This document shows positions 9,301-18,188 of a DNA stretch of 25,000 nucleotides, piece by piece (the stretch's first letter is position 1; every line of letters begins with the position of its first letter). Origin of the DNA: Daphnia carinata (lineage: Eukaryota > Arthropoda > Branchiopoda > Diplostraca > Daphniidae); contig NW_026712495.1 in assembly GCF_022539665.2 (NCBI RefSeq), positions 1 to 25,000 of the forward strand, read 5' to 3'. The position numbers were made by a program, and so were the translations under genes. The notes under the pieces were generated by a model. It ran no database searches. It was not told where the DNA came from and saw only the letters and a list, made by a program, of their open reading frames with translations.

Positions 9301-10200
9301 TCAGTAGCAGCCGTCCAAGTGCAGCCTAAAGACGCCGACAGCATTGAGGAACAGGAGGACGACCCGTTATGTCAACACGTCAGATCGTACCTGGAAAATG
9401 GACTCTTGTGGGAGGAAGACCGCCCACGAATGCCAATCTGGGCCAAGGAAATTGAACTATTCACCATCGAGAACGACGTACTCTGCCGATCCTACGTTCC
9501 ACATTCTGAAAAAAGGCGATGGTTCATGCAAAAACAAGTGGTAGTACCAGCATCACTCAGGCAAGCTCAAGTAGAGGAGTATCATAATTCGCCCCTTTCC
9601 GCCCACCTCCCCTACAGAAGAACCTGCTAAAGGGTACGTGACAAGTAATATTGGCCCACCATGCTCGAGGACATCAAAGAATACTGCCAGAAGCGCGAGG
9701 TATGCGCCCGACAGCGACGGTCCGACAATCGAGCGCTCTTACACTCACTCCAACCCACACCAGCACCCTTCGAAACCCTGGGACTCGACTTTCTGGGACC
9801 TATAAATCCCACGTCTTTCTAAGGGAACAGCCATATCCTGGTAATAACGGATTATTTTACCAAGTTGGTGGAGGTAGTGGCACTACCAGATCAAACGGCA
9901 ATAACGACGTGCAAAGCCTTAGTCGACAAGATCATAAACTATCACGGCCCAACTAGGGTAATCATCTCAGATCGCGGAACCGACTTTACATCGGCGTTGT
10001 TCAAACAACTGTGCCAAGCACTCCGCATCAAACACTGCACTACCACCGCGTACCAACCACAAAGGAATGGATTAACGGAACGGTTCAATAAAACTGTCGT
10101 GGAAATGCATCTCAGAGGGATATTAAGACTGGTAAGAAATACTGGGGCATGTAGCCTTTGCTTACAGACATTCAGTTAACTCGTCGACGCAAGAAACGCG
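9301..10200 (+). pseudogene. Gypsy integrase, nearly complete, DD35E retained, three in-frame TAA stops
   Basis: Integrase inserts the element DNA. One single frame runs from about 9301 to 10179, broken only by TAA at 9628-9630, 9646-9648 and 9820-9822. The zinc-binding HHCC domain shows YHNSPLSAH (about 9580-9606) and the REVC pair, where the first Cys appears to be Arg (CGC, one transition from TGC). The core has Asp in LDFLGP (9787-9789), Asp in SDRGTDFTS (9970-9972) and Glu in NGLTERFNK (10078-10080). The last two are 35 residues apart, the textbook DD35E. After 10179 the frame changes and FAYRHSVNSSTQET (about 10150-10195) continues the core's C-terminal part before similarity stops. No chromodomain is seen. 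Confidence 0.87.
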
Positions 10201-10440
10201 ACGACGTCCCGATAAAAGGACAAAATGGCGAATGAAAAGGAGACCAAGTATTACGTATCTCGAGAGAGAATGGCAATAGCTTGAAACGTCGGTCTTTAAG
10301 CCCTTAATTCCCTGTCTTGTCAACACATGAAACTGACGAAATTTTGTAATTCTTTATTAAACAAAAAAACCAAGGGATACTTCGTTTAGACAAAAGGGGA
10401 TTCCAAAAGGGACAGAAAGAAGACACAAAAAGACTGTCGA
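10200..10440 (+). other. Purine-rich spacer after the integrase, no gene seen
   Basis: The A-rich plus-strand bias of the Gypsy element continues. I find no recognisable pol residue, no 3' LTR and no polypurine tract with an adjacent TG. Confidence 0.4.
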
Positions 10441-10857
10441 CTTAAAGGGTACTTAAAAGGAACTGACTCGGTCGAACAACGTATCCTTTTCAAGAAGACA
10501 AAAAGAAAAACAAAAGAAGGTCGAACCTGTAAGGGAGTCCTCTAGGGGTTTTGCCTCTACCGATCAAATCGGTGACACCAAGGAATCTTCGTCTCCCCAC
10601 CGGACGTCTACGGAAGAAATTTTCATAGAAAACTCCAAAATTAAAAAGGAAAAAAGGAAAATTGTTAAAGAAGAATTAGAACGACAGACGGACTTTGATC
10701 TATCCTTGTCTCGAAAGCTGGTACACTTCGCCACCCGAGAAGATTGCGAAGCAATGGACCCAAACGATCCTCTATGCTCCTTTGGAGACAAATCACCCGC
10801 CAAGAAGATGGGCGATACTGCACACCATTCCCGTGGAAAACTGATAAGTAGAGATTA
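10440..10857 (+). CDS. Unassigned charged open frame after the Gypsy integrase
   Basis: About 133 codons without a stop, from just after a stop near 10452 to TAG at 10855-10857. There is no early ATG; the first Met lies late, in EAMDPND (about 10750). The predicted peptide is Lys/Glu/Ser-rich, with KIKKEKRKIVKEELERQ (about 10635-10685) likely helical, followed by LSRKLVHFATREDCEAMD and SFGDKSPAKKMG. I recognise no domain. It may be the third-ORF or C-terminal end of the Gypsy element, a piece of gag from another element, or an exon. The opposite strand is also partly open here. The purine bias agrees with the plus strand being the coding strand. Confidence 0.3.
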
Positions 10858-10924
10858 GAAAAGAATTTTCGAATGGCAAAAGGAAGACTGGAGAGTCTGG
10901 CACGGCTAGAGGCTGCCATTCTTC

Positions 10925-11295
10925 CAAAAACTTAAGTAGATCGACTGGGTGAGTTTTTAAGTTTAGTGTTTCTACCGTATGCGCGTCTTCAATCCGAAAC
11001 GATTGGGTTCCGATTCTGTGGTCAGTCGATGCCATTTCAAAGTCGATCTTTTCAGTAAAAAAACGGTGTGCCCTCTGGTCCCACAGTCGTTATGGCAATA
11101 CTTTCCCTTTTAACCTGTAGGCTAAAGGCTTTAGCGACATTGCCCGTGATTAATGTCAGTTTATTACCGGAATCCAACAGAGCATACGTGACTACTTCCT
11201 TTCCGTTAGCCTTTATCACGATGGGCAAGATAGGCAGAATAGCATGGCGAATAGTTGATCCTGGGGCAGTTGCACCGGTAAATGTAACTAGGTTG
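10925..11295 (-). pseudogene. BEL/Pao aspartic protease, remnant A
   Basis: Aspartic protease that matures the polyprotein. On the minus strand a frame reads VTFTGATAPGSTIRHAILPI (about 11290-11230), then TYALLDSGNKLTLITG, with the catalytic Asp codon at 11174-11172, then AKAFSLQVKRES. D-S-G is intact, but the usual Ser after it is Asn. The frame stops near 11055 and shifts to MASTDHRIGTQSF (from 11035) and VETLNLKTHPVDLLKFLEEW (about 10985-10925), which resembles the segment after protease in BEL pol. The reading is lost beyond about 10920. Confidence 0.72.
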
Positions 11296-11299
11296 TTAA

Positions 11300-13624
11300 C
11301 CGCAAGCTCTCTTGAAGTTGAACTACGTCTTGGGTATATTCTGGGGGCTCCATGTAACGGGGAATGGTGTTGTTCATCACAATTTTCTCATTTTCTTGCA
11401 ATCGGGCGAGACAACGGTAGCATACTAGGTTTTCTTTAACAATCGTAGCTCGTTTTTTTACCGGTATCGCCTTTAAACTGCTTACAGTCTTTAAGGTGAT
11501 GTTGACTTCGACAAGCAGGGCAGGCTGGCTGTGAAGTTGTGCTGAAAAACCCTAGAATTGGTTCGTTGGCGACGCTTTTCGACATTTGCTCGTCTGTCAA
11601 CATTAGCTATTGGAAATTTTTTGCGATTGATCATGGTTCCTGCGCGGATGGAGTACTTGGCCCTAGCTACATCGTCCAGCCAAGCGTTGAAGTCCAAAAT
11701 TGTCGGTAGCTTGGGTTACATAGCCCAACTTCTTTCTCCCGAACGACTTCGTAGGGTCGGCGGCAGCTTGTTTACGAGTTTACAAAGTGTCGAGTTGCTA
11801 TGTAGTTTCAATCCATAACCACTTAGCTGCAGCGTTGCCACGACGGAATGGAGTTTGGTGGAGAATCCTCGTAGGGCTTCGTAGTCATTATCTCTGAAAG
11901 CTTGTAGTTTAATCAGGGAAGACCTGCATGCTTGAGCGAGGATTTGGGGGTTTCCGAGTTTTCCGAAACAGTTCCTTCAGATCATGTTGGTACATCACAG
12001 GATTCAACAAAGCCTCTCCAACATGTTGCTGCACGTCGTGGGATAAACAGTTTCGTATATGCGTGAGGCGTTCCGCGTCGTAGGAAGCGGCACCGTGCAC
12101 CTGGATTTTAAAGGACTGTATAAACATCGGCGAGTCAAGAGGATTCCCAGTAAATATTGGTAGTTCTAGTCGGAGCGGACGAGCACGGGAGGAGCGAGCT
12201 GAAACGGCGAATTTTTTGTCAATTTGTTCGATCCATGCCTCAGGAGTATATATAGCAGAGTCCAAAGGATGGTTGCTGGCTCGAAGATCTGTTCCTTGTT
12301 GCCCGGACGTAATGAGACCGGGATTTGTGGTTGTTAAGAGGGGCGTTGCCGTTGGCTTAAAATACGTCGAGACATGTGGCGGAAAGCGCTGTGCAGGCAT
12401 TGACTGAATGGATTTTGAGCTCACAACTGCCGGCCCGTTAATAACCGATGTAGTGGGTACTATGGTGCTGACAGGCACATTTGAAGTTTCGCCGTATAGC
12501 TGGGAACTTGCGATTTCAAGTTCAATTGCGCATAAGGAACACTGGCACGTGCTAGTGACACCGACGTTACAGGTAGTGAAGCAGGAAAGGAAGATTGGAC
12601 CGTAGATGTCTGGATGGTTTATGGACGATTGGGCAAACACACTAAATGCCTTTGCGCCAAACAGCACCCCCGAACAGCACCCCCGAAGAGAGCATAGTCC
12701 CAACTGGAAGATATGGTAAAGGTGGGTAGGACTGTGTGGTCAGGGAAAGGTTTTCGGATTGGTAATGAGTGGCCTGTTTCCAATGGCGTCATTTGCGGTT
12801 TTGACGAGCGGCTACTGCTTACAGTTGAGGTGTCCAGCTTGCGATGTAAGAGGGTTCGGTAGAGGCGTAACAAGTGTCTCCACTAATTGGGTTTTATCCT
12901 CACCAGCATTTGATTTAGGGATTGCGCTGTAAGACGCTTGAATCGAAACGTCATCTTAGGTTTCTTCAGCAAGCCGACAGAAAATCGCGTCACCCAGGCG
13001 TTGCTTTTTGACCGCATTGCGGAGCTCACGTTGAATTCGATCATAAATAACCTTTTGCTTGTATTCCTCCAATTGCCGGATACGTGCGTCTTCTTATTCG
13101 CGTAATTTATTTTCTTCATCTGCTTACTTGAGTTTAACTCGGCTTCAAGCTGAAGGCGCCCTGCTTCCAAGGCTTTTGCTCTGGCTGAAGACACACTAGA
13201 GTGATGGAACGAGCGGTGCGACGTCACAGAAGCTGCCGAAACAGTTGTGAACGAGCCTAAGTAGTTGTCGTTTGAGCCTAAAGTGACTCGCTGATCATCG
13301 GTGACTACTTTCAGCCATCGAACGCGTCGGCGTCAACATTATCTGGAGAGATTTGTGAGTATCTTAAAAAACGACCGTGACGTCTCTGAACCTCATCGTA
13401 TCTTGCCACCAAGCGATTTCGAAGCGCACGGATAGCCTTTCTACCTACTCCAACTCGTATAGCTGCCAACTCTTTCTCTCTCTCTCTTTTGCAGGTTCTT
13501 ATTTGGCTATCCTTTTCAACCGATGGAAGCACCTTCAATCTTCTGGGTCACACTCCAGTTCTCTTTCTTCTACTTCCGCGTCTTCTTCTTCGATACTAGA
13601 CGCGATTAGTTCACTTTCAGCCAT
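11300..13624 (-). pseudogene. BEL/Pao gag, remnant A
   Basis: Gag forms the particle and packages the RNA. I choose ATG at 13624-13622 (MAESELIASSIE, acidic). Frameshifts follow near 13537 and 13315, then SFHHSSVSSARAKALEAGR (about 13210-13155) and a coiled-coil-like stretch with EEYKQKVIYDRIQRELRNAV (about 13065-13010). A 264-codon frame (12703-11909) contains the core: TPEAWIEQIDKKF (about 12245-12205), LELPIFTGNP, FIQSFKIQVHGAA, HIRNCLSHDVQQHVGEAL. After a shift at about 11962 it continues as GNPQILAQACRSSLIKLQAF to about 11710. The knuckle survives only as CYRC (about 11420). These features match BEL/Pao gag of the DUF1759/DUF1758 neighbourhood. Multiple frame changes make it a pseudogene. 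Confidence 0.72.
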
Positions 13625-13707
13625 GGTATATAAAATAGTTGGGATAACCTAATGACGGACCTAGCTGACTACAGCCTCCTAGCTGGCCGTAGATGAAGAT
13701 GCCAATA

Positions 13708-13777
13708 GGCGGACGTTGTCGGACACTGACACAGCCAAGAATGGCGGACGTTGTCGGGCAATGACACAACCAATATG
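13708..13777. repeat. 35-bp tandem duplication
   Basis: GGCGGACGTTGTCGGACACT... at 13708-13742 recurs at 13743-13777, with few differences in the first 30 bp. It lies 84 bp upstream of the BEL remnant A gag start, in its presumed leader. Confidence 0.75.
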
Positions 13778-13797
13778 ACAATCACAATCCTCAGCGA

Positions 13798-14211
13798 TTA
13801 TTCGAAAAATTCCGAGCCGTCAATTTGTAAGATGTCCGCGTCTTCTCCAAGGGATTGCACCAAAGATAATTTAGCTTCTAATTTAAGTGAACAAGATGCC
13901 ACTTCTGGCTTAAGCTCAGTCCTTTTTTTGTTATCTAACTCTGAAGAGATGTTAGGAGGAGCACCGCAAACGTCGAGCACATCCGATACCGGAAAGGGTC
14001 GTTCTGCAATACTAATGATGCAGGAGGGAACGTGGTTATTATCCGTTGACTTTGTTTCGACGATAACGCTATGATAAACTATAGGTGACGATGTCTGTTC
14101 CTGACCCGGAATTCGAATTTTGTAGGGAGCTTGACGCTTGGCTCTTCGTTTTTCTTTCTGAGCCAAGCGTTCATGCGGCTTTAAATTGCCGCGAGGTAGC
14201 TTAGTGCTTCT
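13798..14211 (-). CDS. Unassigned 137-codon open frame
   Basis: Open from 14211 to the stop at 13798. The first Met-like position used by a standard start search is within AQKEKRRAKRQ, but the frame extends upstream as KLPRGNLKPHERLAQ. The N-terminal third is very basic. The rest is mixed, with SVIVETKSTDNNHVP, PFPVSDVLDVCGAPP and LQIDGSEFFE at the end. I recognise no family. A long pyrimidine tract on the minus strand just upstream (14214-14240) followed by GAAG could be a splice acceptor. It lies between two decayed BEL elements on the same strand, yet has no stop in 137 codons. It could be a retroelement accessory ORF or a host exon. Confidence 0.35.
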   Translation of the reverse strand, partial: RSTKLPRGNLKPHERLAQKEKRRAKRQAPYKIRIPGQEQTSSPIVYHSVIVETKSTDNNHVPSCIISIAERPFPVSDVLDVCGAPPNISSELDNKKRTELKPEVASCSLKLEAKLSLVQSLGEDADILQIDGSEFFE

Positions 14212-14451
14212 TCAAAAATAAAGAAAAAAGAAAAACTAAGCGGAGATACTGAGCGTTGTGAAGGTAGTGACGACCCACCCTTTATCTCTACGCTCTAACA
14301 AATATGAGAAGGGAAAAATGGAGACACCACGTGCGGCGAGGGTGACTGGAGCTTCGGGCCTACTGAAGCTGCAAAGAATTTCTCAGATGAGTAATTACCA
14401 CGATTACGATAGAGCTGGTTTTCAGACACGAGGCGATTTATTGAACTCAAA

Positions 14452-14806
14452 TTACAAAAAGGGCGCAGAATGGTCTCTTCTCGGCTTCTTGAACTCAACT
14501 GGTGTCACGGCTATGCCTACACCGTATTTCTTCTTTGCTCCGCCCCCTTTGAACACGTTTCGGCCTGCAACGATCACTCTCCTATATTTCGGGGCCTGGT
14601 CGTCAACCCAAATTTAGGGCTACTCCCTTTTCTCTCCGTTTCCAACACGTTGAATAAGCGTAGACCTTGTCGATTGCTTCTTTTTTCGCTCGCAGAATAT
14701 TCCCGATCGTGTCCTTAATGTTGGCGGCACACATGTCTTCACGTTCACGACTCACTTTTAGTTTTTACTTTACGGATGCTGCAGATGGAGGCGGATTCCC
14801 GGCCAT
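14452..14806 (-). pseudogene. Unassigned minus-strand reading frame with one stop and one frameshift
   Basis: ATG at 14806-14804 in a good context (AAAATGGC) opens MAGNPPPSAASVK, then an in-frame TAA, then KLKVSREREDMCAANIKDTI and KKEAIDKVYAYSTCWKRR to TGA at 14605-14603. A one-base shift gives VDDQAPKYRRVIVAGRNVFK and KKYGVGIAVTPVEFKKPRRD, ending at TAA 14454-14452. The two parts look like one protein broken by a frameshift. No family is recognised. Its position upstream of the 13798-14211 frame, on the same strand, suggests both could be gag-like parts of one unknown retroelement, but no signature proves it. Confidence 0.35.
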
Positions 14807-15167
14807 TTTACTTACGTTCACGTTAGAGTTCAGTTCAGACTTGTTGTCAGGGCAAAGTTAGGTTAGCTGGTGTCGTCTGCTACAGGGTAAGCTAAATTGT
14901 TTCCAGCGTTACGTAGTGTTAAACAGCAAGCGACCTGACTTTTGTCCTATATTTGAGCTCGAATATAGGTGGCGCTGAGCTTCGTGAATCCTCCACTAGG
15001 GTTTTTTATGGAAATCTTCTACGTTGCTTACACTGGGGTTTGACATTACATAATCACACCTGTCATGTTTACAATTTGGTTTTTACGATTTGAGTCTTTT
15101 GAACGTAGCTTAACTACAACATATATTTACTACATTTACATAATTTTACAATACTGAATTTAAACGT
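14807..15167. other. Intergenic stretch between retroelement remnants; holds one palindrome
   Basis: AT-rich, with no open frame worth naming. It contains a near-perfect 24-bp palindrome at 14946-14969 centred on GAGCTC. It shows no similarity to the BEL LTR at 17454-17814, so it is not the missing 3' LTR. Confidence 0.45.
14946..14969. repeat. 24-bp near-perfect palindrome
   Basis: CCTATATTTGAG followed by CTCGAATATAGG. One base pair breaks the symmetry. There is no spacer, so it could extrude as a cruciform or be a dimer binding site. Confidence 0.6.
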
Positions 15168-15926
15168 TTACGCTACTGAAGAACCCATTTCTTCCTCTTT
15201 TGCAAAAACTTCTTGATCCTTGGCCGTAACCATAACACATAGCTTAGTAACCGGACAAATACATGGTTGCGGGTGGTTACTAAGTTTTACTTTGACTACG
15301 CGAACAACATTGTATGTAGGATTGGGAACAACTTCGAGCACTTTGTCCAACGACCACTGTCCACGTAGTCTCGCATAGTCTATTGGCGCATAAAGTACAC
15401 GTCCTCGCAGCTGGCCGACTTCGCCCAAAAAAGGTTTGAAGATGAGGAGCTTGGATATGGGATGCAATTTCAAATTCTTGCGTAAGGCGTAGATTTCCAA
15501 TTCTATAGATCTACAATCCAATAAGCCAATTTTTGAGAACGTTGGATGCATATTACCAGCGATGTTAACATTTCTTTTACCGACAGCTCGCCGACCATGG
15601 GCTTGTCGCAATGTATTTTGCCCCGAGCGTGGCCGAGCGTTTTTAGTGAATCTTTGGCTCCAGGCTAGAACTCGCTGAAGTTTTAACAGGCTAGAAAAAC
15701 AGGTCACACATCGGTCGATTACGTAAGCTTTATCTTCAGCTTTGACGTCCAAGATACGAATGACGTTGTTCGGCGATCTTCTAATGTGGAACGTCAGTTT
15801 ACCTCTCTCACTATCCCACATCACTCTGACTGTTCTTCCGATGGGAAGCCTTCCACGTCTAGGTCCAGGATTGGTAGCAAGAGCGAATTCCGTTAAAGCT
15901 GACCTTGATGACGATGTCCACTTCGT
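15168..15926 (-). pseudogene. BEL/Pao pol tail: deletion-fused RT-edge, integrase N-terminus and C-terminus, still open
   Basis: A 253-codon frame without stops, from just after a TAA at 15929-15927 to the stop at 15168. Pieces in order: PRRGRLPIGRTVRVMWDSER (about 15870-15810) and GKLTFHIRRSPNN, similar to the segment after the RT palm; LLKLQRVLAWSQRFTKNARP (about 15690-15640), the start of the BEL integrase region; ELEIYALRKNLKLHPISK and PFLGEVGQLRGRVLYAPID (about 15510-15385); then GQWSLDKVLEVVPNP and VVRVVKVKLSNHP...KLCVM (about 15350-15230), the integrase C-terminus. The HHCC zinc residues and the DDE core are missing. The internal deletions have left the frame open throughout, so a 252-residue protein could still be made if transcribed. 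Confidence 0.7.
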
Positions 15927-15929
15927 TTA

Positions 15930-16403
15930 ATTGAAACCACCTAATTGAAGAATGTTTCAAGCCGATCTACTCCTTTACCACGGCATCTTACTTTCGGGCA
16001 AACTCCGCGTCTTGATGAAAACGTCGTTCGACAGCGCAGAGCCTCTTCAATGCACACGACTGATTGTTCGGAAGTTTTACGTCGTCGACTTTAAGTCGAG
16101 TTGATACCGATTTCCAATACTTACTGAAGATTCGAGGATATTTTTACAGCGTTGGTAATCTTAGGACAGCACGTGCTGCTCCGCTTCCACGTTGATGGCC
16201 TCAAGCTGCCAGAATTTCTTGATTCCTTCCTTATGACCAACTCCAATACGAACCGGTTCGATCATGAATCGTACGCGTTGTCTTACCCCTTTCAAGTGGG
16301 TCGATGTCCTACGGATTGCGGTTGATGGTAGCGCTGATAAAGCGGGTGTGGCAGGTGGATCCGTTAGCCTCCTCAGTGGGATGACTTCAGATCCATGAAG
16401 CAA
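15930..16403 (-). pseudogene. BEL/Pao protease-to-RT connector remnant
   Basis: On the minus strand, VRQRVRFMIEPVRIGVGHKE and GIKKFWQLEAINVEAEQHVLS (about 16300-16161) match the F-W-x-L-E-x-I motif that links protease and RT in BEL/Pao pol. The frame stops at 16161. Downstream, 16160-15930 shows only broken frames. The stretch above (16403-16310) is Pro/Ser/Thr-rich. No DSG motif of the protease is visible, so most of the protease appears lost. Confidence 0.6.
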
Positions 16404-16509
16404 GGTGTGGTGTCGAGTTCCAGTGCACCTACTAACGGTACAGCTGACATCCCTGGGACATTCCTTGCATTAGGGTTTGCCCATGAAACATAACAAGCAT
16501 TTTCCGGAG

Positions 16510-17208
16510 TTAGAAAGATATTTTCATGGGCGTGCGAGACATGAAGAGGGTGCAAGTTGAAAGATTGTGAGCCCGGCCCTTACATACAAGGCATTTCCCA
16601 CCGTTCCGCGCTCTCGGCTTGTATCTTCCCCGATGTTGATCGGCCCCTTGAAGATGTAGTTGCTGAAAAAGATGACGCCGATAATCTCGAACCTTCCATT
16701 GTCGTTACGTGTTCAATGGTGGATGAAGGTGGGAAGCTGGGTCGTTTGGCGTGCTTCTTTCCAACGAATTTGACACCTTTGGGCGTCGACGGTGGTTGTA
16801 TTTGCCTCTATTTCAGCCTTTGCAGATTCCAACGTCAACTCCAGCTTCCGCATCTGGGCTTCGGTCTGTAAGTCACCATGACTTGATGATTGGAGAAAGC
16901 TGGTTGGCTTTTTTCGGATAAGGTAGTACTGTAGAAACGAATCAATTCGTCTCCATGCTGTAATTGCAAATTCTTCAATCTAATGGCTGCCATCCTCTAG
17001 TCTTCCACTCTTTACTTTTTCTTCTCTCTCTTCTAAACTGTGTCGTTAACTTCGTGTAGGCTGCCTTGTTCTTCCCTCGTTTCTTCTTGAGATCGTTTTC
17101 AGGGAGTAGGGGCCTCTTAGTCTTCTGCCTTTCAGGTTTCAATGCGTCTACCATTGAGTTATGGCCGTTCATGTTCATATTTTCGGCTTTGTGTACGGCT
17201 TCACTCAT
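16510..17208 (-). pseudogene. BEL/Pao gag, remnant B
   Basis: ATG at 17208 opens MSEAVHKAENMNMNGHNSMV. A very basic block follows, with DLKKKRGKNKAAYTKLTTQF (about 17095-17035), similar to the N-terminal Lys/Arg-rich segment of BEL gag, and a stop at 16975. Short broken frames follow. A perfect C-X2-C-X4-H-X4-C zinc knuckle (CLVCKGRAHNLSTC) is encoded at 16593-16552, downstream of GGK, and marks the nucleocapsid end of gag. The distance from start to knuckle (about 205 codons) is roughly half that of a full BEL gag, so the core appears partly deleted. Confidence 0.65.
16552..16593 (-). other. CCHC zinc knuckle of gag remnant B
   Basis: The spacing C-X2-C-X4-H-X4-C is exact on the minus strand, with no substitution at the four metal ligands. 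Confidence 0.75.
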
Positions 17209-17433
17209 GACGTAGAAACGTTATTATACGTTGACAAAATCACACGGTAACGGATGTCGATGATTCACGTACATACACTGACCCTCTAGTCAAATAGTGA
17301 ACGCGTAGTAGACAGGGCTTAGCCTTCAGGCTGGCGTAGACATCTGCCAAAGTTTACAAAAGCACCCGACAATTTTTCAAATCTAGCGAGGTTTTACAAA
17401 CCAGGGGAATAGAAATGCGCGTGTTCGTCACGT

Positions 17434-17451
17434 CCAGGGTTTTCAGCACCA
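17434..17451 (-). other. Primer-binding site of BEL remnant B
   Basis: On the minus strand TGGTGCTGAAAACCCTGG begins two bases (AA) after the LTR end at 17454. It starts with TGG, the complement of the tRNA CCA tail. TGGTGC-GAAACCC-GG is a pattern I associate with BEL elements. The tRNA was not identified. Confidence 0.6.
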
Positions 17452-17453
17452 TT

Positions 17454-17814
17454 TGTTACTTACTCCTCGTGCCGGAAGAGTAACAGAGAAATGATAGTGA
17501 TGGGGGTGATAAAAGAATGAACGAAAAAGAATAACTGTGGTGGGATGACGATGCTTTATTCTAAGTTTGAGATATAGACAAAATGGGAAACAAAGTACTG
17601 TTTTGACAAAAAGCTGAGGCGACTGATGGTGAGGTGTACTTAATACCAACAAAAGAAACTGCACCAAAAAACCAAAAAAGCTCTCTCAACCCCCCCCCCC
17701 CCCCCCAAAAAAAAAAAACAGCAAAGAAAAAACAAAAGAAGGAACAGATTGCCTACTAACAAGTAGGCCCGTGACCCTACCGTTCTGCCCGCGAGGGCAG
17801 CACCGTAGGTGACA
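17454..17814 (-). repeat. BEL remnant B 5' LTR (361 bp)
   Basis: Read on the minus strand it starts TGTCACCTACGG at 17814 and ends AGTAACA at 17454, giving the usual TG...CA ends. A polyadenylation signal AATAAA lies at 17560-17555. The upstream half contains a CCCTCGCGGG inverted motif and a T12-G17 homopolymer junction. The host flank on the 5' side reads ATGAAT, a candidate half of the target duplication whose partner is lost. Confidence 0.72.
17690..17718 (+). repeat. C17-A12 homopolymer junction
   Basis: Seventeen C (17690-17706) followed by twelve A (17707-17718), inside the BEL LTR. The exact lengths are prone to sequencing and assembly error. Confidence 0.85.
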
Positions 17815-18188
17815 ATTCATTTCCCAAGTTATTGACAAAAAAATGGAAAAATTATTAATTGAGGTATGAAGTCATTCAAATTATTTTGAAATATTTTTTA
17901 AAGGCGATATTTTTGTTGAGAAATAACCACTCCTGTTTTTTGCGTCCTTTCTTGCTCGATCCCGGGTTCGTCCAACCTTGCATCATTTTACAAAGAATGG
18001 TACATTCAGTAAATTTTTATATGCATGTTTGCATTGATATTCTCATTTTTTTCCATTGGATGGGAGGTTTGATTTGAACGAATCACTGGTCAAATGCAAA
18101 AATTGTGACAGTATTCGTTTGGCCGCTGAAAGAGTATGTTGCATCAGGCTATTTTCCGTGAACGCCAATCTTTTTTGTGTCTGTTGAC
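17815..18188. other. AT-rich stretch, no firm gene; a weak minus-strand open piece
   Basis: On the minus strand a piece at about 18205-18060 is open for roughly 50 codons, with NSLMQHTLSAAKRILSQFLH and a stop near 18057. It lies downstream of the exon remnant at 18189-18453 in a different frame and may be its decayed continuation. I see nothing else. Confidence 0.3.

Larger units (their letters stand above)
6060..10200 (+). mobile_element. Decayed Gypsy-type LTR retrotransposon
   Basis: Order on the plus strand: LTR with promoter, primer-binding site, gag start, protease C-terminus, reverse transcriptase, a missing RNase H, integrase. The order PR-RT-RNaseH-IN defines Gypsy elements. Large parts of gag and the active half of protease are gone. 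No second LTR can be found downstream of the integrase, so the 3' end was lost or replaced. No env-like gene is recognisable. A 10-bp duplication and several TAA stops interrupt pol. Confidence 0.85.
10925..13624 (-). mobile_element. BEL/Pao retrotransposon remnant A (gag and protease)
   Basis: Minus-strand order: gag start at 13624, gag coiled-coil region, gag core, half a zinc knuckle, aspartic protease with DSG, and a short post-protease segment. RT and integrase are absent. At about 10930 the element runs into the plus-strand sequence that follows the Gypsy element. No LTR is recognised on either side. Confidence 0.75.
15168..17814 (-). mobile_element. BEL/Pao retrotransposon remnant B with complete 5' LTR
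   Basis: Minus-strand order: 361-bp LTR (17814-17454), primer-binding site (17451-17434), gag start (17208), gag zinc knuckle (16593-16552), protease-RT connector (about 16300-16160), then a fused pol tail (15926-15168). RT, RNase H and the integrase core are deleted. No second LTR is found below 15168, so the 3' end is lost. Confidence 0.78.

Noticed and set aside
10200-10900. Gypsy env-like gene or 3' LTR
   Set aside because: No signal peptide, transmembrane segment or LTR-like match to 6060-6922 was visible.
13377-13652. Plus-strand Ser-rich open frame
   Set aside because: It is the antisense of the acidic, Arg-rich BEL gag start. The Ser runs come from Glu/Asp codons on the other strand.
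14870-15160. 3' LTR of BEL remnant B
   Set aside because: It shows no match to the TGTCACCTACGG start or the GAGTAAGTAACA end of the 5' LTR.
17940-17985. tRNA B-box-like GGGTTCG sequence
   Set aside because: There is no A box and no cloverleaf arms around it.
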